Source: JBKHYG01 sp046565595 (GTDB taxonomy: Bacteria > Actinomycetota > AC-67). From it: DNA of 29,433 nucleotides. How positions within the stretch are numbered: the stretch's first letter is position 1; each line of letters opens with the position of its first letter. The stretch is from positions 1 to 29,433 of the forward strand of contig JBKHYG010000109.1 in the NCBI GenBank assembly GCA_046565595.1, read 5' to 3'. Shown here piece after piece: positions 15,598-21,754 of the stretch. The notes beneath the pieces were generated by a model. The model was not told where the DNA came from. It did no database searches and worked only from the letters and a program-made list of their open reading frames with translations. Position numbers and translations under genes: made by a program.

Positions 15598-16428
15598 TCA
15601 GAAGTAGGGGAGCGGGACGGGGAGATCCACGCCGACGATCGCGAGCGGCTCGAGGATGTCGAAGCGTGAACTGTCGAAGCGGTAGGTCCCGGTGGGGCCG
15701 CCGTCCAGCACGAAGCCGCCGGCCCGCACCCAGCGACCTACCGGCGATTCGATGACCGTCGCTGTCGTGCTCGAGTAGCCGCTCTGTACGAACAGCCGGT
15801 CGTCGAAACTCATGGAACCTGTCGCAGAGAGTGCAGCGCCGGGGCTCGCCTCCAGCGCTGCCTCGTGCGGCCAGATCGCCATGATGTCGGAACCCGTCCA
15901 GGAACCGAACAGGTCTATCTGTTGGTTGGTCGCCGCCGCGACCGATTGGGTCAATCGGACCGTCAGATCAGAGATCGGAGTGTCCGCCACGACCGAAACG
16001 AGCAATTGGAAGCGGCCGGTCCGGGGAGCGGTCACCGACTGCGTGCCGTTCACCGAGCCATCGTCCGGTTCGATGGGGGCAGGGTTGAGACCCACATCGA
16101 AGCCGCTCCCGGTTCGCAGCCGTATCCCGCTGTCGCTGTTCTGCCAGATCCGCGGGAAGCCGGTCATGTAGCCGTCAGCGTCGAACAATGTGGCGCTGGC
16201 CCACTGATAGCGCCAGGACGGGTCTAGCCGTCCTGCTATCTCGATCCCGGGTGTAACCCCCTTGGGGATCCGGAGTTCTGCCAGGTACCAACCTGCGGCT
16301 CCCATCTGAACTTCGTCGATGACGACCTTCGATCCGTCACAGGTCGTCTCGGGACAGGCGGTGTCCGCTCCCGATATCTGTATCGAGGACATGATGACCG
16401 TGACAGCGAGCGCAGCGAACTTCTTCAT
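15598..16428 (-). CDS. Secreted protein of unknown function
   Basis: A 276-residue protein I do not recognise. It has a clear signal peptide (MKKFAALAVTVIMSSIQIS, likely cleaved around residues 20-24), then a small Cys pair (Cys25, Cys30). The rest is beta-rich, with many Gly/Ser/Thr and aromatic residues and sandwich-like strands such as GAAGWYLAELRIPKGV and GRFQLLVSVVADTPISDLTVRL. The latter resembles a PPC-like or jelly-roll region, but I would not assign a family. A purine-rich GGGGGGAGAG precedes the ATG. It stands alone on the minus strand, divergent from the SCP2 operon and convergent with the protease gene. Confidence 0.75.
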   Translation of the reverse strand: MKKFAALAVTVIMSSIQISGADTACPETTCDGSKVVIDEVQMGAAGWYLAELRIPKGVTPGIEIAGRLDPSWRYQWASATLFDADGYMTGFPRIWQNSDSGIRLRTGSGFDVGLNPAPIEPDDGSVNGTQSVTAPRTGRFQLLVSVVADTPISDLTVRLTQSVAAATNQQIDLFGSWTGSDIMAIWPHEAALEASPGAALSATGSMSFDDRLFVQSGYSSTTATVIESPVGRWVRAGGFVLDGGPTGTYRFDSSRFDILEPLAIVGVDLPVPLPYF

Positions 16429-16503
16429 GGCTCTCCCCCCAGGCGGAATGTCCAGATGCTATGTCCCGTTCTGCTCCGATTCAACGGTCCCGCCTGACCT
16501 GGC

Positions 16504-16509
16504 TATCCT
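16504..16509 (+). promoter_or_regulatory. Putative -10 hexamer (TATCCT) of the SCP2-mutase operon
   Basis: TATCCT lies 30 nt upstream of the start, with a weak -35-like TTCAAC at 16480-16485 (18-bp spacer). The leader would carry the ribosome binding site GGGGAGG at 16529-16535. This is a moderate prediction from consensus and spacing. Confidence 0.4.
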
Positions 16510-16539
16510 CGCGGCCAACGCCCGACCTGGGGAGGATGG

Positions 16540-16962
16540 ATGGCGAAGTTCCCGAGCTCAGAGTGGCTCGACGCATATGTCGACAAGATCAACTCGTCTG
16601 ACGAGTATCAGGAAGCTGCGGCGACCTGGGAGGGAGATCTGGTCTATGTCTTCGGAGCCGAACCCGACAAGGGCGTTCCCGAGGATGTCTGGGTCTGGGT
16701 CGACCTCTGGCACGGCAAGTGTCGCGACTACCGATACGGCGTGACCCCGGATGAAGGGTCGTCGGCCAAGTTCCTGATCCGGGCTCCCTATACGCGGTGG
16801 AAGGAAGTCATGAAGGGCGAGTTGGACCCGATCAAGGGCATGATGACGGGCAAGCTGAAACTGAAGGGCAACCTCCCGATGTTGGTGCGTTACACGCGAG
16901 CAGCCAAGGTGTTGGTGAAGCTCGCAGGAGAGGTACCAACCGAGTTCGCGGACGAGAACTGA
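16540..16962 (+). CDS. SCP2 sterol-binding-domain-like protein
   Basis: 140 residues. The C-terminal half, APYTRWKEVMKGELDPIKGMMTGKLKLKGNLPMLVRY, carries the SCP-2 pattern of a helix followed by the KGDL/GKLKLKG strand. SCP2-like proteins bind lipids, sterols or acyl-CoA in a hydrophobic tunnel; the ligand here is unknown. The ribosome binding site GGGGAGG supports ATG 16540; an ATG at 16536 is out of frame. It heads an operon whose next gene starts in its stop codon (TGATG), ahead of an F420-NADP reductase and a B12 mutase, so a role in lipid or acyl-CoA turnover is plausible. Confidence 0.78.
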   Translation: MAKFPSSEWLDAYVDKINSSDEYQEAAATWEGDLVYVFGAEPDKGVPEDVWVWVDLWHGKCRDYRYGVTPDEGSSAKFLIRAPYTRWKEVMKGELDPIKGMMTGKLKLKGNLPMLVRYTRAAKVLVKLAGEVPTEFADEN

Positions 16963-17606
16963 TGCGTATCGGATTCGTAGGAGGAACCGGTCCAGCAGGC
17001 TTCGGTCTCGGCGCTCGATTGGCGCGCGCAGATCACGAGATCCTGATCGGCTCGCGCAGCGAGGACCGCGCGGAAGAGGTCTGCGCGAAGATCCGCCAAC
17101 TGCTGCCCGAGTCCAAGGTCAAGGCTTGCACGAACGAGGATGCCGCTGCGGGCGCCGAGGTCGTGATGTTGACGATGCGCGACGACGCTCAACGAGAGAC
17201 GCTGCGCCAGATCGGTCACCTGATGGCCGGCAAGCCGGTCGTCTCGATGGCCAATCCGTTGAGGATCGGTAACCGGACGGCGACCTATGTCCAACCGCCA
17301 GAGGGGTCCCTGGCCGAGGAGGCTCAGAAGGATGCCCCGGACGCGCGCATCGTCAGCGCGTTCCACGAGATCCGGGTCGACAAGTACGGCGACCTCGACC
17401 ACGAACTCGATTCGGACACGCTGGTGTGCGGTGACGACGATCGAGCCAAGAAGGTGGTCATGCAACTGTCGCGCGACATAGGCGTCCGTCCGGTGGATGC
17501 GGGTGCGTTGATCAACGCACGCTATGTCGAGGCCTTCGTGTGCATCCTGATCACCGTGAACTTCAGGTACAAGGCCACCACCGGCTTGCGGATCACCGGC
17601 CTGTGA
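16962..17606 (+). CDS. npdG: F420-dependent NADP reductase (NADPH-dependent F420 reductase)
   Basis: Transfers hydride between NADPH and the deazaflavin cofactor F420. 214 residues. The N-terminal Rossmann motif is IGFVGGTGPAGFGLGARLARA, followed by ILIGSRSEDRA, where Ser-Arg is placed to bind the NADPH 2'-phosphate. The conserved SMANPL and VSAFHEI segments are also present. The start shares bases with the SCP2 stop; an open frame upstream to 16797 lies inside that gene. Its presence implies that the organism makes F420, as many actinobacteria do. The GTGA overlap couples it to meaB. Confidence 0.88.
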   Translation: MRIGFVGGTGPAGFGLGARLARADHEILIGSRSEDRAEEVCAKIRQLLPESKVKACTNEDAAAGAEVVMLTMRDDAQRETLRQIGHLMAGKPVVSMANPLRIGNRTATYVQPPEGSLAEEAQKDAPDARIVSAFHEIRVDKYGDLDHELDSDTLVCGDDDRAKKVVMQLSRDIGVRPVDAGALINARYVEAFVCILITVNFRYKATTGLRITGL

Positions 17607-18550
17607 GCGAACTCGCCCGACAGGTGCTGGCCGGCGATCGGCGGGCGTTGGCGCGCTCGATCAGCCTGGTCGAGGACGACGGCCCAGATCTGCGCGAGTT
17701 GGTCGCGGTACTCGGGGCCGAGACCGGTCAGGCCAGGATCGTCGGATTGACGGGTTCGCCTGGCGCAGGCAAATCGACCCTCACATCCGCGCTGGTGTCG
17801 GTGCTGCGGAAGGACGGCCTGAAGGTCGCGATACTCGCGATCGATCCTTCTTCGCCGTTCACCGGCGGAGCGCTGCTTGGGGACCGTCTACGGATGCAAG
17901 AACACGCCACCGACGAGGCCGTCTTCATCCGTTCGATGGCTACCAGAGGAGCACTAGGGGGTCTGGCGGTCGCGGTACCGCACGCCCTCCGGATACTCGA
18001 TGCGGCTGGGTTCGATGTGATCCTGCTCGAGACGGTCGGGGTGGGCCAAGCAGAGGTAGAGGTCGCGAACGCCGCTGATACCACGGTGGTCGTCTTAGCG
18101 CCGGGGATGGGAGACAGCGTTCAAGCCAACAAGGCCGGGATCCTCGAGATCGCGGATGTCTTCGCCGTAAACAAGGCCGACAAGCCCGAGGCCAAGCAGA
18201 CCGAGCGTGACATCCGACACATGCTCCAGCTGGGTCATGGGGACTGGCTGCCTCCCATCGAGATGGTCATAGCGCAGGACGGCACCGGGGTCGGATCATT
18301 GTGGCAGCGGGTCGATGAGCATCGGGATTGGGCGAGTGGTTCCGGAGAACTCGCTCGGCGACGGTTGCGCCGCGCGGCCCACGAGATCACCGAACTCGCC
18401 TTGGCGAACATGCGACGCAACCTAGGGACGCTCGGTGAGGGAGCAGCCCTGGACGATCTGGCCGAGCAGGTCGTGCGAGGTTCGCTGGATCCGTACTCGG
18501 CCGCAGAGCAGTTGGCCTCGGCCAGCGGTGACGGTCCGTCGAAGATCTAG
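17603..18550 (+). CDS. meaB: MeaB-family G-protein chaperone of B12-dependent acyl-CoA mutases
   Basis: P-loop GTPase of the G3E group that gates adenosylcobalamin loading and protects the mutase from inactivation. 315 residues. Walker A is GSPGAGKST (51-59), the metal and base-contact region is DPSSPFTGGALLGDRLRM, the switch/Walker B stretch is ETVGVGQAEVEVANAADT (143-160), and the base-specificity motif is NKAD (190-193). GTG 17603 overlaps the npdG stop as GTGA. It lies directly upstream of the mutase gene, its expected client. Confidence 0.95.
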   Translation: MSELARQVLAGDRRALARSISLVEDDGPDLRELVAVLGAETGQARIVGLTGSPGAGKSTLTSALVSVLRKDGLKVAILAIDPSSPFTGGALLGDRLRMQEHATDEAVFIRSMATRGALGGLAVAVPHALRILDAAGFDVILLETVGVGQAEVEVANAADTTVVVLAPGMGDSVQANKAGILEIADVFAVNKADKPEAKQTERDIRHMLQLGHGDWLPPIEMVIAQDGTGVGSLWQRVDEHRDWASGSGELARRRLRRAAHEITELALANMRRNLGTLGEGAALDDLAEQVVRGSLDPYSAAEQLASASGDGPSKI

Positions 18551-18575
18551 GCCGGACGGTAGCCTTGGGTACGCC

Positions 18576-20231
18576 ATGAGCGACCAACGAGAACACTGGC
18601 GATCGGAGTACGAAGGCGCCAAGAAGCGCGATGTCGACTTCGAGACCCTCAGCGGTGAACCCATCCAGCCGCTGTACGAGCAGAGCGATCTTGAGGGATC
18701 CGATCCGGAAGCCAAACTCGGAACGCCTGGGCATTTCCCGTTCACGCGCGGCATCTACACCACCGGGTATCGCGGACGGCTCTGGACGCTTCGTCAGTTC
18801 GCGGGTTTCGGGGATGTCGCGGCGACCAACGAGCGCTACCACCAACTGCTAGCGCAGGGGCAGACGGGCCTGTCGGTCGCGTTCGACATGCCCACGCTGA
18901 TGGGGCGAGATTCCGATGAGCCGTTGAGCGAAGGAGAGGTCGGTCACTGCGGGGTAGCGGTCGATTCGGCTGCCGACATGGATCGGCTGTTCGAGGGCAT
19001 CCCCCTCGGCGACATCACCACCTCGATGACCATCAGCGGCCCGGCGGTCATCCTCTATGCGATGTTCCTGGTCGCTGGAGAGCGTCAGGGGTATACGCCT
19101 GCTCAACTCGGCGGCACCTTGCAGACCGACATCTTCAAGGAATACATCGCCCAGAAGGAATGGCTCTTCCCGCCCGAGCCCCATCTGCGACTCATCGGGG
19201 ATCTGCTCGAGTTCTGCGTTCGCGAGACGCCCAGGTACTACCCGATCAGCGTCAGCGGTTACCACATCCGCGAAGCAGGGTCGACCGCAGCACAGGAGCT
19301 CGCGTTCACGCTCGCGGACGGATTCGCCTATGTCGAACTTGGTCAGCAGCGGGGGATCGAACCGAACCTCCTGGCTCCCAAACTCTCGTTCTTCTTCGAC
19401 GCCCACATCGATTTCTTCGAGGAGATCTGCAAGTTCCGTGCCGCGAGGCGGATCTGGGCGCGCTGGATGCGCGATCGGTACGGCGCAGATGATGTGCGCG
19501 CACAGATGCTCAAGTTCCACACGCAGACAGCTGGGGTGTCCCTCACCGCTCAGCAGCCGTACAACAATGTCGTGCGAACCGCGATCGAGGCGCTCGCTGC
19601 GGTCCTCGGTGGCACACAGTCGCTGCACACCAATGCTCTCGACGAGGTGCTCGCCCTACCGTCAGCGGAAGCGGCCGAGATCGCGCTTCGCACCCAGCAG
19701 GTCATCGCGCACGAGACCGGCGTCACCAACACCATCGACCCGCTCGGAGGCTCGTACTTCATCGAGTCCCTGACCGATCAGCTGGAGGAGCGTGCCGAGG
19801 AGATCTTCGCCAAGATCGAGGAGCTCGGTGGCGGCAAAGGCATGCTCGCCGGCGTCCTAGCCGGCATCGATCGCAACTGGTTCATCTCCGAGATCGCAGA
19901 TGCCGCCTACAGGGACCAGGTGCGCATCGAGCAGGGGCGTCGCACGATCGTCGGGGTCAACGCCTACACCAGCGACGAGAAGGAACTCGAGATCCTGCGG
20001 ATCAGCCCCGAGGTCGAGCGCCGGCAGAAGGAGCTGCTGGAACAGCGTCGGCAGGCTCGGGACGGCAGGGCGGTGGAGGAATCGCTCGCCCGTCTGATGG
20101 CCGCCGCGCGCACCGACGAGAACCTCGTGCCGCTGATCGTCGAGGCGTGCCGCCACGAAGCCACGGTCGGCGAGATCTGCGGCGCTCTCAAAGAGGTCTT
20201 CGGCGAGTACCGCGAAGCGGCTTCCTTCTAG
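18576..20231 (+). CDS. icmA: Isobutyryl-CoA-mutase-like acyl-CoA mutase, large (catalytic) subunit
   Basis: Adenosylcobalamin-dependent carbon-skeleton mutase of the methylmalonyl-CoA mutase family. The 551 residues form the substrate-binding TIM barrel only, without the B12-binding domain. Two residues discriminate substrates. The methylmalonyl enzyme has Tyr89 (RQYAGF) and Arg207; here they are Phe75 (TLRQFAGF) and Gln193 (Gln183 plus ten, in KEYIAQKEW). This is the pair reported for isobutyryl-CoA mutase, so n-butyryl/isobutyryl-CoA interconversion is more likely than methylmalonyl-CoA. Catalytic His230 is in SVSGYHIREAG. Ala102 argues against 2-hydroxyisobutyryl-CoA mutase, which has Asp there. 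ATG 18576, 25 bp after meaB, with a TAGCCT hexamer 10 nt upstream. An extension to 18435 lies inside meaB. Confidence 0.85.
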   Translation: MSDQREHWRSEYEGAKKRDVDFETLSGEPIQPLYEQSDLEGSDPEAKLGTPGHFPFTRGIYTTGYRGRLWTLRQFAGFGDVAATNERYHQLLAQGQTGLSVAFDMPTLMGRDSDEPLSEGEVGHCGVAVDSAADMDRLFEGIPLGDITTSMTISGPAVILYAMFLVAGERQGYTPAQLGGTLQTDIFKEYIAQKEWLFPPEPHLRLIGDLLEFCVRETPRYYPISVSGYHIREAGSTAAQELAFTLADGFAYVELGQQRGIEPNLLAPKLSFFFDAHIDFFEEICKFRAARRIWARWMRDRYGADDVRAQMLKFHTQTAGVSLTAQQPYNNVVRTAIEALAAVLGGTQSLHTNALDEVLALPSAEAAEIALRTQQVIAHETGVTNTIDPLGGSYFIESLTDQLEERAEEIFAKIEELGGGKGMLAGVLAGIDRNWFISEIADAAYRDQVRIEQGRRTIVGVNAYTSDEKELEILRISPEVERRQKELLEQRRQARDGRAVEESLARLMAAARTDENLVPLIVEACRHEATVGEICGALKEVFGEYREAASF

Positions 20232-20683
20232 TGCCCGTACTGGTCCTAGGCGCCGACTCGCCGCTCGGCCGTGAACTGTGCCTCGGGTTGCTTGCGGCCG
20301 GCGGCCAGGTGCGGGCCTATTGCCAGTACGAGCCCGAAGGGTTGCGTTCACTGGGGGTGTTCGTCGCCTTGGGGGGACCGGTGGATGTTCCAAGGTTGGA
20401 GGCAGCGCTCACCGGCGTCCACACGCTGATCCATCTGACCGGACGGGATGTGCGGCGCCACAGCGAGGAGGAGGAGGCCTTGGAGGTCACCTCGATCTCC
20501 GCCCACGCAGCCGAGATACCGCGCGTGGTGGTTGCCATCGCCGAGGACGCACCTGCTCGGACAAGACGAGCCGTCGATGCAGGCCTGGTGCACACCGAGG
20601 GGTGCGACTTCGAGACGATCGTGGTCGCGTACACAGCGGACGCAGCCGTGGCGACCATCCTGGCCGCCGATTCCCGCGCCTAG
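20231..20683 (+). CDS. Short NAD(P)-binding Rossmann protein
   Basis: 150 residues beginning VPVLVLGADSPLGREL, a dinucleotide-binding GxxxxxG turn after a hydrophobic strand, followed by a pattern like the first half of an SDR/NmrA-type epimerase (VDVPRLEAALTGVHTLIHLTGRD). The SDR catalytic YxxxK is absent and the length is well below the usual 250-300, so it is either a reduced Rossmann protein or a degenerate SDR. The GTG shares one base with the mutase stop (TAGTG), so it is translationally coupled. The role is unknown. Its last 27 nt lie in a local direct duplication. Confidence 0.65.
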   Translation: MPVLVLGADSPLGRELCLGLLAAGGQVRAYCQYEPEGLRSLGVFVALGGPVDVPRLEAALTGVHTLIHLTGRDVRRHSEEEEALEVTSISAHAAEIPRVVVAIAEDAPARTRRAVDAGLVHTEGCDFETIVVAYTADAAVATILAADSRA

Positions 20684-20719
20684 GCGAGTGTGATCCTGGC
20701 GCCGATCCCCGCGCCTAGG
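20657..20719. repeat. Near-perfect direct duplication spanning two convergent gene ends
   Basis: Copy 1 (20657-20684, 28 nt) and copy 2 (20693-20719, 27 nt) differ by one indel and one substitution and share the core CCCGCGCCTAGG. Copy 1 holds the last codons and TAG of the Rossmann gene. In copy 2, the same CCTAGG, read on the other strand, provides the TAG of the TPR gene. The repeat period is 36 bp. It looks like a recent local duplication. Confidence 0.8.
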
Positions 20720-21212
20720 TGTCCGCCTGGCCCGACAGTCGTTCCCGGAGAGACGCAGCTAGAGCTTTGGTGCGCTTGGACGCCCGCTTGGGGACGATCA
20801 GGTCCAGGGCCTCCGCTGCGTCGCCGGTCCGCTGTTGTGCAAGCGCGATCGTGGCTCGGACGATCAAGGCTTCGCCAGGATCCAATCTCGGATTCCCTTG
20901 TGCCATCACGAGCGCCGCATCCAAGACCGTCTCAGCATCAGCGACCTTGCCTTGCTCCACCAGGGCTTCGGACAGTTCGACGACGAGCGAATACTCCAGG
21001 ACCCCTTCGAGCGCGACTCGGTAGTAGGCCTCTGCTTCGGCGGGATCTCCGATCAACCGGAGGGCGCGGGCCATCTCCGCGTTGGCGGCAACATGGGCAG
21101 GATCGGCGTCGAGGACATCTGCGAGCAGGTCGATGGCAGCGGGCGCGTCACCATCACGCCGAGCGGCAGCAGCGGCTTCTATCGTCTTGCGGGTCCTGTC
21201 GAAGAGCCTCAC
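20715..21212 (-). CDS. TPR-repeat protein
   Basis: 165 residues, all helical, with two to three tetratricopeptide-like units: AAARRDGDAPAAIDLLADVLDADPAH, VAANAEMARALRLIGDPAEAEAYYRVALEG and LVVELSEALVEQGKVADAETVLDAAL. There is no signal peptide. TPRs are protein-protein contact modules, and no specific partner can be named. The GTG start overlaps the stop of the lipoprotein gene (GTGA), making it the last gene of the ligD - lipoprotein - TPR transcript. Confidence 0.75.
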   Translation of the reverse strand: MRLFDRTRKTIEAAAAARRDGDAPAAIDLLADVLDADPAHVAANAEMARALRLIGDPAEAEAYYRVALEGVLEYSLVVELSEALVEQGKVADAETVLDAALVMAQGNPRLDPGEALIVRATIALAQQRTGDAAEALDLIVPKRASKRTKALAASLRERLSGQADT

Positions 21213-21754
21213 GGAGCCCCCTCGTCGATCGCTGCAGCGATCTGCCGGAGGGTTCGCTCGGTCACCTCTCCGAAGGCGACTGCGGCGAGGTACATGACGA
21301 CCTGATCGTGTGGCCAGACCATCAGGATCCCCGGCGGAAGGCCAGGATCCAGGGTGCCCTTTACGACATACGAGAACGGCGAGAACTCCAGGGGCCGCAG
21401 CTGAGTGGCGTCGCCCTCGGCGACGATCGTCTGCCGGATCGCTTCGACGCCGGCGTCGGCGTCGTCGAACAGGGCGGCTCCCGAGATGAGCAAAAGACCG
21501 GCCTCGCTCTCACCGAAGCCGGCAGGCTCTTGGAAGATGTGCTGGTACGCGCCCTTGAAACCTGCTTCCCGGTAGCGCTGGGCCTTCTCCTGATCGCCCT
21601 CGGTTAGGTCCTCAAGGGTGCGCTCGCCGCTCTGCTCAGACAGCACGGTCCCCTCAGGCGCGGTGCCGAGGACATACCTGGGTAGGTCGCCAAGCCGCGG
21701 GCCAGATGAACATGCAACGACGCCTAGCAGGCAGACCGCTATCAGACGCTTCAA
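21209..21754 (-). CDS. Putative lipoprotein of unknown function
   Basis: 181 residues. The N terminus MKRLIAVCLLGVVAC has a lipobox ending at Cys15, followed by a Ser/Gly linker, so it is probably a membrane-anchored exported protein. The mature part is a mixed alpha/beta domain (AGFKGAYQHIFQEP, GLLLISGAALFDDADAGVEAIRQTI, ILMVWPHDQVVMYLAAV) that I do not recognise. It may be a small beta-sheet sensor-like fold, but that is a guess. It uses a TTG start overlapping the ligD stop (TTGA), so translation depends on ligD, an unexpected pairing of a surface protein with DNA repair. Confidence 0.7.
   Translation of the reverse strand: MKRLIAVCLLGVVACSSGPRLGDLPRYVLGTAPEGTVLSEQSGERTLEDLTEGDQEKAQRYREAGFKGAYQHIFQEPAGFGESEAGLLLISGAALFDDADAGVEAIRQTIVAEGDATQLRPLEFSPFSYVVKGTLDPGLPPGILMVWPHDQVVMYLAAVAFGEVTERTLRQIAAAIDEGAP

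Noticed and set aside
18576..20231. Calling the mutase methylmalonyl-CoA mutase (mutA).
   Set aside because: The diagnostic Tyr and Arg are replaced by Phe75 and Gln193, and the length and split architecture fit the isobutyryl-CoA-mutase large subunit better.
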